A stretch of 42,328 nt of DNA from Trichocoleus sp. FACHB-40 (GTDB lineage Bacteria; Cyanobacteriota; Cyanobacteriia; Cyanobacteriales; FACHB-T130), in contig NZ_JACJPF010000074.1 in NCBI RefSeq assembly GCF_014695915.1, positions 1 to 42,328 on the forward strand, written 5' to 3'. The notes beneath the pieces were generated by a model. That model made no database searches. It had not been told where the DNA came from and saw only the letters and a list, made by a program, of their open reading frames with translations. Each line of letters opens with the position of its first letter. Position 1 is the first letter of the stretch. Made by a program: the position numbers and the translations under genes. Below are positions 1 through 8,732 of this stretch, piece after piece.

Positions 1-192
1 CCCTTGGCAAATGTTTCCGGATTTGTAATTCTACATCCATTGCTCTATCTACCTTGTAGAGTTTTTTCTTTTCATTCTTCTACTTATAATACCCGGAGAG
101 TGACAGAAGAGGGATACTTTGGGTGTTGGAGAGGGGTTTGGGGAGAGGTCTGCCGTGTATAAGCGGTAGCTTAAAAAGGGGGCTTTTTCTGG

Positions 193-213
193 TTCCCAGT
201 CGGAAACTGGGAA
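193..213. terminator. Hairpin downstream of the secreted protein gene
   Basis: A perfect 8-bp inverted repeat, TTCCCAGT/ACTGGGAA, with a 5-nt loop lies 11 bases past the stop codon of the minus-strand gene at 224. There is no clear U-tract after it, so its role as a terminator is inferred from position and structure only. Confidence 0.4.
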
Positions 214-223
214 GGAGGAAGAC

Positions 224-691
224 TTATTCTTGTACGGAAATGGTGTAATTTCGCCGTTTCCCAGCGTCTATAGAACCCACCCAAATGCGATATCTACCAG
301 CTTTCCAACCTGTATCTTCGACGCTGGCATCCTTACGGGAGCCAGTATCGTCGCCACAGCGAATAACGTTGGATTGCCCTCTGATTAGTAGAGTTGTGTC
401 TTGTCCTCCGCTGTCTACTTGTATTTTTAGGCGGGGATAATCTTTCTGCAAGACTAAAATATGATCGGGATTTGGGGAACCATAACCGATACAAGGGTTT
501 CGAGAGCGATCGCGATTTGCAATTGATGTCAGCGAAAAAGAGCCACCAGTGTAACCTGTCGCAACCCTTCTGGCGTTTCTACCCTCGGCTGACATGATTA
601 AATTATCAAAATTTGCTTCTTTCGCTAAAACGGCTGTAGCGCTTAAGGCTGAGATTAAAGCTAAACTACCCATAACTCTGAATCGCTGCAT
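224..691 (-). CDS. Secreted PPC-like beta-sandwich protein
   Basis: A 155-residue exported protein. I start it at the internal ATG at 691 because a strong GGAGG (701-705) sits 9 bases upstream; a longer frame from 712 lacks this. The N-terminus is a signal peptide with a hydrophobic stretch ending in AVLA. The mature part has a cysteine in NPCIGYG and another in VIRCGDD that could form a disulphide, and ends in GRYRIWVGSIDAG...NYTISV. This strand pattern resembles bacterial pre-peptidase C-terminal (PPC)-type folds, which are common in cyanobacterial secreted proteins. No catalytic motif is visible. The protein at 17463-17927 has the same general layout and a similar C-terminal motif. The gene is monocistronic, with a hairpin just past its stop. 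The precise function is unknown. Confidence 0.75.
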   Translation of the reverse strand: MQRFRVMGSLALISALSATAVLAKEANFDNLIMSAEGRNARRVATGYTGGSFSLTSIANRDRSRNPCIGYGSPNPDHILVLQKDYPRLKIQVDSGGQDTTLLIRGQSNVIRCGDDTGSRKDASVEDTGWKAGRYRIWVGSIDAGKRRNYTISVQE

Positions 692-913
692 TGCAAGTAC
701 CCTCCTTTTCAACCACGGATTTAATTTTCTACCCGCAGGTGAGTACGAGTACAGATAAGACTACTTAATGTTTTAATCAAGTTTATGCAATTTGTGGTTG
801 GCACAAGTGACACCTATTTGTCTGCCACATCTATAAAGTTTTTCGTCGAAAAAATGCTCAGTGAACGAGAAGGAAAAAGAACTTTTTATATCGTTTTAGT
901 TTAGGAGGGTTTT

Positions 914-1075
914 ATGCCACTGGTTATCTTGACTGTGCTAATGTTAACCGCCAGTTGGATATTTTCGCAAATTCTAGTTTTGTGGCCTTTGAGTATCTTA
1001 AATTTGGTATCTATACCTAACTGGTTGATTCTTACAACTCTGGTGCTGTTATTCGTTTGGTGCTTTGGGGAATAA
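914..1075 (+). CDS. 53-residue hydrophobic membrane peptide
   Basis: A short open frame of 53 codons starts at ATG 914. It is preceded at 903-910 by AGGAGGGT, one of the best Shine-Dalgarno sequences in the window, 3 bases before the start. The product begins MPLVILTVLMLTASWIF and ends LVLLFVWCFGE. It contains two hydrophobic segments (about residues 2-30 and 37-50) split by a short polar turn, SIPNW. This predicts a two-helix or hairpin membrane peptide. A stable hairpin (1091-1123) follows within 20 bases, so the gene has its own ribosome-binding site and terminator. I do not recognise a family. It is not one of the standard small photosystem or cytochrome b6f subunits by sequence. Coding status is inferred from RBS, composition and terminator. 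Confidence 0.6.
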   Translation: MPLVILTVLMLTASWIFSQILVLWPLSILNLVSIPNWLILTTLVLLFVWCFGE

Positions 1076-1090
1076 TATTTTTTAGCCTCT

Positions 1091-1123
1091 CATCCCTTCT
1101 CTATTTGTAGTGAGAAAGGGATG
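1091..1123. terminator. Bidirectional hairpin terminator
   Basis: CATCCCTTCTC pairs with GAGAAAGGGATG, an 11-bp stem with one bulged A and a 10-nt loop. It lies between the convergent small membrane gene (ends 1075) and the terminal oxidase gene (ends 1140), and so could serve both. Confidence 0.6.
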
Positions 1124-1139
1124 AATGCTTAAGAATCAG

Positions 1140-1862
1140 TTAGCTCTTAGCAGTGGCTAACTCATGCTCAACCTCGGCATCTGATACTTGGGGCAGGAGA
1201 ACCTCCTGTTCCGTGTATGGTAGGGAATGGGGACTCTGGAAAGTATTTTGAGCGTCGGTTTTTTGACACGCGATCATGGTTTTGACGTGTTGGTCTTCGT
1301 CATCCCGAATGTTGACAAAAACATCATAAAGGTTGTCAACTACAGGCCGTCGAGATTCAGGTACTACACCAGTTTGAAACTCATCAAATAGGTAGAGATC
1401 GCCGTCGCGGTAGTAGTGAATTGCTACTTGTGGTGCAGGTTGCGCCTTTAGTTCGGCTTCATGCTCTTGCAAGAACGTCGCGTAGGTATGGTAGGCGTGT
1501 TCTTCCACCATTTCCATGAAGTTGTAGGCGGTGCGGGGTGAAACGATATAAAGTGCTACAACTACCCAGTAGTAAATTAGGGCTGTAGTTCGGGCGAGAG
1601 CGCGATCGCTCCAATGCTGGTTCCCACCCAAGGATTCCATAATCAGCAGGTGGTGCAGTTCGTTCCAAGATTCGGCAAAGTGAATTTTCAGCCAGTCAGC
1701 TTTTCGCCACCATCCCATAGTTTCGTAGAGGTGCAAGACTGACAAAAAGGAAAAGTAGGGGACGCGAGCCACTGTTTCTAAAACGTAGAAGCGTTGATAA
1801 GGGCGATCGCGATAGAGCGTGTTGATAACAAACACTAACACGCTAACGAGAAATCGAATCAT
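1140..1862 (-). CDS. Plastoquinol terminal oxidase (PTOX, alternative oxidase family)
   Basis: A 240-residue membrane-associated di-iron oxidase of the AOX/PTOX (IMMUTANS) family. It oxidises plastoquinol and reduces oxygen to water, and so relieves over-reduction of the thylakoid quinone pool. The ligand motifs are all visible: Glu29 in VLET, Glu68 and His71 in NELHH, the EEHAYH motif around Glu120-His125, and Glu189-x-x-His192 in DDEDQH. Tyr and Trp residues near the iron sites are also kept. Hydrophobic helices lie near residues 1-16 and 93-108, as expected of a monotopic membrane protein. Length matches cyanobacterial PTOX; there is no plastid transit peptide. The gene stands alone between a terminator and the sbcC terminus. 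PTOX occurs in only part of the cyanobacteria. Confidence 0.92.
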   Translation of the reverse strand: MIRFLVSVLVFVINTLYRDRPYQRFYVLETVARVPYFSFLSVLHLYETMGWWRKADWLKIHFAESWNELHHLLIMESLGGNQHWSDRALARTTALIYYWVVVALYIVSPRTAYNFMEMVEEHAYHTYATFLQEHEAELKAQPAPQVAIHYYRDGDLYLFDEFQTGVVPESRRPVVDNLYDVFVNIRDDEDQHVKTMIACQKTDAQNTFQSPHSLPYTEQEVLLPQVSDAEVEHELATAKS

Positions 1863-2049
1863 AAAAACTCTCGCAGGAGTGATAAGGATGGCTGAAAATT
1901 CAGCCTGGAGGAAGATGTAGTGTTGTTAGCTTTCTTTCTCTTACTTTGATAGTAGCGATTCCCATGCTGAAGGGCATCGTCTGAGTGAGAGAATTAGGGT
2001 GAGAATACCGAATAGTATAGTTCGGGTGGAGCAAGGTTGATTCCTCCCG

Positions 2050-2069
2050 AAAACCTGGGGTTAGGTTTT
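2050..2069 (-). terminator. Short hairpin at the sbcC stop codon
   Basis: AAAACCT and AGGTTTT form a 7-bp stem with a 6-nt loop that overlaps the last codon of sbcC. No U-tract follows on the minus strand, so it is a weak candidate. Confidence 0.3.
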
Positions 2070-5000
2070 ACATCATCAGGCTCAACTGAGAGCCATTCTG
2101 GGTTTTATACACTTCGATGCGGGTTTGGAAGGCTTCTTTGAATTGTGGCATATGGGTGACGGTGAGAATGCAAGCGAAGTCAGGAGAGATGGCGTTTATC
2201 GCCGCAATTAAGCGATCGCATCCTTCTGCGTCTTGGGTACCAAATCCCTCATCAACGATCAGCATTTGCAAAGCTGTTCCTGCACGTTGTGCTAACATCT
2301 TTGCTAACGCCAGACGAATTGCAAAGTTAATCCGAAATGCCTCACCCCCAGAGTAAGTTTCATAAGGACGGGTGCCACGAGCATCAGCAATTAGAATATC
2401 TAAGGTGTCAATTAATTTTGCAGCTTTTTTAGCGGATGAGCGTCCACTACGTCCGGCTTTTTGAGTTACAAATTGGACGTGTAATTGATTACCACTAAGC
2501 CGAGAAAGTAGAGAATTTGTCTCAGCTTCTAACTGTGGCAACACGTTTTCAATCATCAAAGTTTGGATGCCGTTTTTACCAAAAGCTTGCGCTAACTCTT
2601 GATAAACTCGATATTGCCGTTGGGTGGTTACGTGCTGATTTTTGAGGTCTGCGTGCTGAGTGCTGAGTTGTTCTAGATGTTGTTGTTGTTGTTGTAAGCT
2701 TCCTAACTGCCGTTGATGGTCATTTTGTAACAGTTGCCGCTGGTGTATCTGCTGTTCTAAATCTCGAAGTTCGCCTTTAGTATCTGGTGTTTGTTGCAAT
2801 TGTTGAACAATGGCATCCATTTGAGAGGTCATTTGTTGCAAGTCTTGCGATCGCATTTCCAAAGACTGCGCTAAATCTTGCGATCGCTGTCTCACCAGAG
2901 GATATTGCTGCTGTGATTGTTGAAGTTCTTGATAGCGGAATTGCCACGCCTGCGCCTGACGTAAAGCTTTTCTCAGGGTGTCATGCTGCGAGCGCTCATA
3001 ACCAATTTCCGCCATCTGCTGATTCAGAGCTTCTATCTGTCGAGATAAATCGGAATTAACTTGTAGCTGCTGAATTTGCGATCGCAGATGAGCAATCTTC
3101 GCTAATAATTCTGGTTGTTGTGCGTCTATTTGTGCTTCTCGTCGCTGTGCTTGTTTGATTTCTGCTTGTTTAATTTCTGCCCAACGCCAACGATCTACCT
3201 CACCTCTAGCTAAGGCATGATCTTGCTCATTATATTTAAGTTGTTGCAATTGTTGGTCAAGGCGGTGCAGTTCTTCTTGTTTATCGGGAGCATAGTCGTT
3301 GGAAGCAAGCGATCGCTCAATTTGCTCTTTTTCTACTAAAATCTGTTGCAGACGAGTCTGGATTTCAGCCATAGCTGAGCGTTCTGCTGCCAGTTGTCCG
3401 CGTTGTTCCCGCAAAGCATCGTAGTTGGCAAGTTCTTGAGATATTTCCTTTAACTCACGAGTAAGCGTTTGTAACTGATACTCGCATAAAGCTATTTGCC
3501 CGTCTACATCCCAAATTTGATCTTGAACCGCTTGTTCCTGACTTTGGGTTTTTTGCACTACCAATTGCCAGTGATGTTCATCCAGTGCGCGATCGCACAG
3601 CGGACAACTAGAATTAGGATTCTGGATCAATTGCAGCTTTTGGGCTAATTCTGTGAGTTTATTTTCCCATTCCCGCTGATTTGCTTGCAAGCGATCGCGG
3701 AAACTACGCTGATGCAATTCTTTTTCTTGCACTCGTTCCTGATAAACTCGCTTTTTGTCGAGTTGCTGAATTTGTCCTTCAACCTGCTGCAATGTTTCTT
3801 GCAGTTTGGGTTGGCGTTGTTGCTGTTTTTGCAGATCGCGAACTGACTTGCGGAGTTCTTCCAATCTGGCAGATAATCGAGCGTGGACGCGATCTAGTTC
3901 AGTTTGCACCTGTGTGCGACGTTGCACCAGGGGAGCCACTTGCACTTGTAGCTGATCTAGATGACTTAAATAAGCTCGCGCTTGCTGTAATTTTTGCAAC
4001 CCGGCTTCTACTTCTTCCGTGCGGCTCAAGATTTGTTGTATATCTGCTCTAGATTGCCGCAAAGCATCAAGTTGCCCTTGCTCTTGTCTGAGTTGTAAAT
4101 TAAGCTCGTTAATTTGTTCGCTTAGCTTTTGCTGTAGTTTGCCGAGTTGTTGTTGGGCATCTTGGTAAGCTTGAGATTTAGAAGTGAGAGTTTCTTCCTG
4201 AAGTTGCAAGCCTTGAAAATTGGCGTAACCAGCTAAGATTTCGTCTTCTTTTTGGAGTAAATTTTCTAATTGCCGTTGTTGCTGTTGAGTTGCGGCGATT
4301 TCTTGGCGATAGCGATCGCAATCTTGATTAAGATTTTGATACTGCTGCTTGATAAAACTCAGTTGTTGTTCAAAAGTTTGCCGCTGATGCTGCTGGGCAA
4401 GCAAACCTTGAACTTTACCATTATCAATAGTTTGGGCTTGTTGCAACTCGCTCAACTGAGTTTCCACAGAGGAGAGTTGGAGAGCGATCGCATCCCGTTG
4501 TTGCAGTTTTTGGTCTATCGAGAGCAAACTCTGCTCTAACTGCTCCGCCTGCGCTTTATACTGTTTAGACGCATCCTTCGCCTGTTCTGCCAGTTCCTCA
4601 TACTGAGACAGCTTCAGCAAATCAGCGAGAATTTGTTTTCGCTCATTCGGACGCTTGAGCATAAACTCGTCCGCCTTACCTTGACGCAGATAAGCCGAAT
4701 TCACGAAGGTCTCGTAATCCAACTTCAGGTGATGTATTATCATCTGTTGCGTCGCCCGCATTCCTCGCCCAGTCAAAGAGCGAAAATCGTTGGAACTCTG
4801 TACCTGAAATTCTAGAGATCCACCCTGTCCCCGCTGACGAGTCCGAATCACCCGATAAGTTTGCTTATTGCATTGGAAAGTGAAATCAACGCGAACTTCT
4901 TTAGCACCAGCATTGATAGCATCATCTTCTGTAGCTGCACGACATTCTCCCCAAATTGCCCAGGTGATAGCCTCTAGAAGGGAAGATTTACCCGCACCAT

Positions 5001-5097
5001 TAGAACCACAGATGCAGGCTGTATGCAAGCCGCTAAAATCTAAATTTGCCTCGCGGTAGCTGAGGAAGTTTTTGAGAACCAGTTGCAGTGGGATCAT
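2068..5097 (-). CDS. sbcC: DNA double-strand break repair ATPase SbcC (Rad50-like)
   Basis: A 1009-residue SMC-type ATPase. With SbcD it forms a nuclease that trims hairpins, protein-blocked ends and palindromes formed during replication. The order is canonical: Walker A GSNGAGKSS at residues 31-39; a long Gln/Leu-rich coiled coil from about 170 to 850; a zinc hook CPLC at 498-501 in the middle; the ABC signature SGGE at 916-919; and Walker B LIVDE with Asp949-Glu950. Length is near that of other SbcC proteins. Its partner sbcD lies at 38517-39836 on the other strand, so the usual sbcDC operon is split here. The many CAA/CAG codons of the coiled coil make this stretch low in complexity, but the frame is intact. 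Nothing suggests a pseudogene. Confidence 0.95.
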   Translation of the reverse strand: MIPLQLVLKNFLSYREANLDFSGLHTACICGSNGAGKSSLLEAITWAIWGECRAATEDDAINAGAKEVRVDFTFQCNKQTYRVIRTRQRGQGGSLEFQVQSSNDFRSLTGRGMRATQQMIIHHLKLDYETFVNSAYLRQGKADEFMLKRPNERKQILADLLKLSQYEELAEQAKDASKQYKAQAEQLEQSLLSIDQKLQQRDAIALQLSSVETQLSELQQAQTIDNGKVQGLLAQQHQRQTFEQQLSFIKQQYQNLNQDCDRYRQEIAATQQQQRQLENLLQKEDEILAGYANFQGLQLQEETLTSKSQAYQDAQQQLGKLQQKLSEQINELNLQLRQEQGQLDALRQSRADIQQILSRTEEVEAGLQKLQQARAYLSHLDQLQVQVAPLVQRRTQVQTELDRVHARLSARLEELRKSVRDLQKQQQRQPKLQETLQQVEGQIQQLDKKRVYQERVQEKELHQRSFRDRLQANQREWENKLTELAQKLQLIQNPNSSCPLCDRALDEHHWQLVVQKTQSQEQAVQDQIWDVDGQIALCEYQLQTLTRELKEISQELANYDALREQRGQLAAERSAMAEIQTRLQQILVEKEQIERSLASNDYAPDKQEELHRLDQQLQQLKYNEQDHALARGEVDRWRWAEIKQAEIKQAQRREAQIDAQQPELLAKIAHLRSQIQQLQVNSDLSRQIEALNQQMAEIGYERSQHDTLRKALRQAQAWQFRYQELQQSQQQYPLVRQRSQDLAQSLEMRSQDLQQMTSQMDAIVQQLQQTPDTKGELRDLEQQIHQRQLLQNDHQRQLGSLQQQQQHLEQLSTQHADLKNQHVTTQRQYRVYQELAQAFGKNGIQTLMIENVLPQLEAETNSLLSRLSGNQLHVQFVTQKAGRSGRSSAKKAAKLIDTLDILIADARGTRPYETYSGGEAFRINFAIRLALAKMLAQRAGTALQMLIVDEGFGTQDAEGCDRLIAAINAISPDFACILTVTHMPQFKEAFQTRIEVYKTQNGSQLSLMM

Positions 5098-5246
5098 TCA
5101 GGGTAAAGCGCCGTACCTCTTATTTAGAAATAGCAGTACATCTGCACTATTGCCTAGTTTAACGGTTGAAAATAGGATTTTTGCGATAAATTTGCCAATT
5201 TGCTCTAAAAATATTTGCCAAATAAAATTTAAGGGCTATAAAAACG

Positions 5247-5266
5247 AAGTCCGCCTGCGCGGACTT
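5247..5266 (-). terminator. Rho-independent terminator of the toxin-antitoxin operon
   Basis: AAGTCCGC/GCGGACTT makes an 8-bp GC-rich stem with a 4-nt loop. Read on the minus strand it is followed by CGTTTTTAT, a proper U-tract, 17 bases after the toxin stop. The same stem is the core of the dispersed repeat family found at 5991, 10326 and 15281, so a repeat has apparently been used as terminator. Confidence 0.7.
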
Positions 5267-5282
5267 TAGGAAGGCAAAATTA

Positions 5283-5624
5283 TCACAATATACTGAGGAC
5301 AAATGCTAAAGCAGCAGTAATTTCTTGCATTGCTGCGTCAGAAAGAGTCCCCAGTTGTCGGATGAGTCTGGCTTGCGAAAGCGATCGCACTTGAAAAGTA
5401 TCTGCTACTGAAAGTTTACTCAAACCATTTTCTGCGTTAGGTTCCAGCCGCACCATCCAGTCTCGATCTGCATATCGCTCCTGCCATTTGGTAATTGGAA
5501 CAATAACTTTGAGTAGCAAAAATCCAACAGAATCTTTACTCACTATCACTGCTGGACGAATTTTCCCGATTTCATCGCCAATTATAGGATTGAAACTGAC
5601 TAGCCAGACTTCGCCTCTACGCAT
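5283..5624 (-). CDS. MazF/PemK-type endoribonuclease toxin
   Basis: A 113-residue protein of the MazF/PemK/Kid family, the toxin half of a type II toxin-antitoxin pair. Family members cut mRNA at short motifs. The N-terminal signature is clear: RRGEVWLVSFNPIIGDE, then KIRPAVIVS, which carries the conserved Arg of the active site. IVPIT and a C-terminal helix (DAAMQEITAALAFVLSIL) complete the SH3-like barrel. It overlaps the upstream antitoxin gene by 8 bases (5617-5624), so the two are translationally coupled. A hairpin with a U-tract lies just downstream. The target sequence cannot be told from the protein. Confidence 0.9.
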   Translation of the reverse strand: MRRGEVWLVSFNPIIGDEIGKIRPAVIVSKDSVGFLLLKVIVPITKWQERYADRDWMVRLEPNAENGLSKLSVADTFQVRSLSQARLIRQLGTLSDAAMQEITAALAFVLSIL

Positions 5625-5901
5625 TAGTTTTTACCTCAGCGTTAAGAGCTTCAAGTAATTCTTCCTCAGAGTCATAATAAGGTTCACTGTCAGGCGACCA
5701 TAGATCGTGTAGCGCACCTCCAGGCATATAATCTGGGATTGCAGCCTCAGCAGCTGCACTGAGTTGCTTTTTCTTCTCAGCTATTATCCGCGCCTTGTCT
5801 TCTATTTCTTCCCGCATCATCCGCGAAGCAGCTTCGATGATTTCTAAGCGTTCTTCGGTTGTCATCTGCTTGAGTGCTGCCAATATTTCTGTTCTTGTCA
5901 T
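5617..5901 (-). CDS. Antitoxin partner of the MazF-type toxin
   Basis: A 94-residue protein starting at ATG 5901 (MTRTEILAALKQ). The frame is open further upstream to 6033, but that part reads through a dispersed palindromic repeat (5991-6040) and HIP1 sites and looks non-coding, so I reject the longer start. The N-terminal half is helical and charged (LKQMTTEERLEIIEAASR...), and the C-terminal half is acidic (DSEPYYDSEEELLEALNAE). This fits antitoxins that bind DNA with the N-terminus and mask the toxin with a flexible C-terminus. The order antitoxin then toxin with an 8-base overlap supports the role. The antitoxin family is not one I can name with certainty; such pairs often repress their own promoter. 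Confidence 0.75.
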   Translation of the reverse strand: MTRTEILAALKQMTTEERLEIIEAASRMMREEIEDKARIIAEKKKQLSAAAEAAIPDYMPGGALHDLWSPDSEPYYDSEEELLEALNAEVKTNA

Positions 5902-5990
5902 CGGATTTACTTGTGGGTTAGGGGAATGCGATCGCTCTTTCAAGGCTACGTTACGCGATCGCATCACACCCATCATCCTAGAAAAATTCA

Positions 5991-6040
5991 AACCCGCGCA
6001 GGCGGGTTTCGTCTGTGTAGCCGCGAATTCCATTCGCCGG
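5991..6040. repeat. Dispersed palindromic repeat, family member 2
   Basis: AACCCGC/GCGGGTT (stem, loop GCAG) is followed by TTCGTCTGTGTAGCCGCG and a GAATTCCATTCGCC tail. Related units occur at 5240-5270, 10366-10490 and 15281-15370. It lies upstream of the antitoxin start. Confidence 0.7.
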
Positions 6041-6273
6041 GTTGATTATTTGCGCGATCGCCATTTGATGTAGAGACAAAACCACAACACCGAAATCCGG
6101 CGTCTGATAGCCTTACTTTTTTTAAGCTTCCGAAAGCCTGCCTTAGCTGACTCTTCAATTAGCATTACAGCCAAGACTTGGAGGATAAAGTAGAGTGTGC
6201 CAGTTAGCATTACGTTAGGGAGCAAGTTTCAATCTTGTCTCTTTCATCATCTGAAGCCGAAGTTTGCGATCGC

Positions 6274-6300
6274 TTGTATGCGCTGTATGCGTTGTATGCG
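6274..6300 (+). repeat. Three tandem 9-nt units (TTGTATGCG)
   Basis: TTGTATGCG, CTGTATGCG and TTGTATGCG stand head to tail 36 bases before the NACHT gene start, in its probable leader. They could be an operator or simply slippage; the sequence does not decide. Confidence 0.6.
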
Positions 6301-6335
6301 TTATCAAAGAAACATTAGCGTTTTGTGGGTAGACA

Positions 6336-8732
6336 ATGGCAAAGCGATCGCTCCGGGCATCTTCAGAAGGCATTCAGAAAGCCAAAAGTGTTGTTAAAGA
6401 CAAAGGCTGGACGCAAATAGAGATTGGAGAACAAGTAGGAACGACTCGCCAGCCTGTGAGAAAATTTTTAACGGGTAAACCGATTGAGCGTCCTACATTT
6501 CTCGATATCTGCTGTTTACTGGATCTCAATTGGGAAGAAATCGCTGAACCTGAAGCAGAGGAGCAGAATCAGAAAAACAGCATTGATATTGATGCCCTAG
6601 TGCAAGAAGTACGCGAAAAGATACAACCCATTATTCAAGGACGCTGCGGGACAATGCGCGTGCTGGATATGGCTCACCCCATTGGGTTGAATGATATCTA
6701 CACCAACGTCAACATTCTAGAGAAAATTACTGGGCGCAGACGCAAAGAGATTGCTGAGTTATTGCAAGAGTGCAACTTTAAGGATGTTGAGCGCTTTGGA
6801 CTAGGCAAAATTACTGAAAAACGAGTGCCAGGACTAGAGGCGGTTGAGAAATATACCAAGCTGATGATTTTGGGAAAGCCCGGAGCAGGTAAAACCACAT
6901 TTTTGAAATATCTAGCGATGCAGTGCATAGGGGGTGAGTTTCAGGGTGATCGTGTGCCGATTTTTGTCACCCTCAAAGACTTTGCTGAAGCCGCTAATAA
7001 ACCGGGATTATTGGAATACATCACTCAGCAATCCGTGGGTTGCGGGGTTATCGAGACAAGGGATATCACGTCTCTACAAGATGTAATTGAATGTGGCAGG
7101 GCATTGATTTTACTCGATGGGCTGGATGAAGTTAGAGAGGAAGACAATAAGCGCCTCTTAAAGGAAATTCGTGATTTCTCCGATCAGTATTGTGAAAACC
7201 ACTTTGTGATGACCTGCCGAATCGCAGCGCGGGAATATACATTTGAGAAATTCACAGAGGTGGAAGTTGCTGATTTTGATAGTGAACAAATTGCCACCTT
7301 TGCCACTAACTGGTTTAAGAATAAAGCTGTAAAAGCAGAGACTTTTATCGAACGTCTCGAAGAAAATGAGCGGATCAACGAACTTGCCGCAAGTCCGCTA
7401 CTGCTGACGCTCTTATGTTTGGCATTTGAAGAGTCAGGGGATTTTCCGGCGAATCGTTCTGAACTATACAAAGAAGGGCTGGATGCGCTGCTGAAAAAAT
7501 GGGATGCCAAGCGCGGGATTCAACGCGATCAAGTTTACAAAAAGCTATCCGTCCAGCGCAAGGAAGATTTGCTCAGCAAAATTGCCCTAATTACCTTTGA
7601 GCAAAGTGACTATTTCTTTAAGCAGAAAGTGGCAGAGCAATACATCACAGATTACATCCGTAATTTACCCGATGCCAATACTGACCCGGAAGCACTGCAA
7701 CTGGATAGTGAGGTAGTTTTGCGCTCAATTGAATATCAACACGGGCTATTAGTGGAACGGGCTAAAGCGATTTATTCGTTTTCCCATCTAACATTTCACG
7801 AGTATTTCACTGCTAGAGAAATTGTTGTTGTAAAACAGTCATCAGAGGAAGTGTTGCAAAGTCTAGTTAATCACATTACTGGAAAACGCTGGCGAGAAGT
7901 TTTCTTTCTAGCGGTTGGGATGTCGTCAAGTGCAGATCGTTTACTACAGTTAATGAAACATCAAGTTGATAGGATTGTAGCTGCTGATGAGAAGTTGCAG
8001 CAGTTCCTAATGTGGGTAAGTAAGAAATCTCTGCCAGTCCAAATTCCATATAAGTATAAGTCAGCAGCAGTCCGCGCTTTTTACTCCGCCCGCGGCCGCG
8101 ACCTCGCCCTCGACAGCGCCCGCGCCCTCAAACGCACCCTCGACCGCGCCCTCGACCCCCACCGCGTCCTCGCCCGCGCCCGCGCCCTCAAACGCACCCT
8201 CGACTTTGACCTCGACCTCGACCTCGCCCTCGACCCCCACCGCGTCCTCGCCCGCACCCATGCCCTCGACCTCGACCTCGACCTCGCCCTCGACCTCGCC
8301 CTCGACCTCGCCCTCGACAGCGCCCGCGCCCGCGCCCGCGCCCTCGACGACGTCCTCGACTTCGTCCTCGACCGCGCCCTCGACCACGCCCTCGATAGCG
8401 AGCCAGAACTAAAGAACTCGCTGCAACAGCTTACAGATCAATTACCTAAATGGGAAGACTGGGCAAAAAATGAGCAATGGTGGGAAGCTAACGGTAAAGC
8501 TTGGACTGAGCAATTAAGAGCCGTGATGATTAAGTATCGTAATATGGGTCACTACTGGCAGTTCAGCAAACAACAAAAGGAATTATTTAAGCAGTATTAC
8601 GATGCTAATTTGTTGCTGGTGCAGTGTCTGAATAGCGATTGTTATGTAAGCCGTGAGGTGCGGCAGGAGATAGAGGATACGTTATTGTTACCCATAGCAG
8701 AAATTGAGCAACGAAAAAGAGGATTAATGTAA
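6336..8732 (+). CDS. HTH-NACHT NTPase with low-complexity repeat insert (putative conflict/antiphage protein)
   Basis: A 798-residue STAND-type NTPase. Residues about 10-70 form an HTH region ([20 protein letters not shown]). A linker to about 165 contains [15 protein letters not shown]. The NACHT module follows, with Walker [10 protein letters not shown] (180-188), Walker [12 protein letters not shown] (256-266) and TCRIA (293-297). A helical region includes [13 protein letters not shown] and [14 protein letters not shown]. Residues about 582-688 are a repetitive stretch of ALD/DLD units coded by a GC-rich 6-nt repeat. The last 100 residues (LPKWEDW...[22 protein letters not shown]) look like a C-terminal helical domain known from cyanobacterial NACHT conflict proteins. 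Bacterial NACHT proteins include proven antiphage factors; a defence role here is inferred. No separate effector domain is visible. It lies beside a MazF toxin pair. Confidence 0.85.
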   Translation: MAKRSLRASSEGIQKAKSVVKDKGWTQIEIGEQVGTTRQPVRKFLTGKPIERPTFLDICCLLDLNWEEIAEPEAEEQNQKNSIDIDALVQEVREKIQPIIQGRCGTMRVLDMAHPIGLNDIYTNVNILEKITGRRRKEIAELLQECNFKDVERFGLGKITEKRVPGLEAVEKYTKLMILGKPGAGKTTFLKYLAMQCIGGEFQGDRVPIFVTLKDFAEAANKPGLLEYITQQSVGCGVIETRDITSLQDVIECGRALILLDGLDEVREEDNKRLLKEIRDFSDQYCENHFVMTCRIAAREYTFEKFTEVEVADFDSEQIATFATNWFKNKAVKAETFIERLEENERINELAASPLLLTLLCLAFEESGDFPANRSELYKEGLDALLKKWDAKRGIQRDQVYKKLSVQRKEDLLSKIALITFEQSDYFFKQKVAEQYITDYIRNLPDANTDPEALQLDSEVVLRSIEYQHGLLVERAKAIYSFSHLTFHEYFTAREIVVVKQSSEEVLQSLVNHITGKRWREVFFLAVGMSSSADRLLQLMKHQVDRIVAADEKLQQFLMWVSKKSLPVQIPYKYKSAAVRAFYSARGRDLALDSARALKRTLDRALDPHRVLARARALKRTLDFDLDLDLALDPHRVLARTHALDLDLDLALDLALDLALDSARARARALDDVLDFVLDRALDHALDSEPELKNSLQQLTDQLPKWEDWAKNEQWWEANGKAWTEQLRAVMIKYRNMGHYWQFSKQQKELFKQYYDANLLLVQCLNSDCYVSREVRQEIEDTLLLPIAEIEQRKRGLM
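8080..8400 (+). repeat. GC-rich 6-nt tandem repeat tract inside the NACHT gene
   Basis: About 320 bases built from 6-nt words such as CTCGAC, CTCGCC and CGCGCC, in a gene that is otherwise AT-richer. Because the unit is a multiple of three, gain or loss of units keeps the frame. In frame it encodes alternating Leu-Asp, Ala-Leu-Asp and Arg-Ala; the other frames are also nearly stop-free. A longer sub-repeat (GACCCCCACCGCGTCCTCGC) occurs twice, around 8154 and 8230. Confidence 0.9.

Noticed and set aside
5902-6033. N-terminal extension of the antitoxin frame
   Set aside because: The extra 44 codons run through a dispersed palindromic repeat and HIP1 sites, and the normal antitoxin-like start is at 5901.
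8061-8412. Long Glu/Val/Gly- and Ser/Thr-rich frames over the NACHT repeat tract
   Set aside because: They are by-products of the 6-nt repeat. Neither has a ribosome-binding site and both are contained in the NACHT gene.
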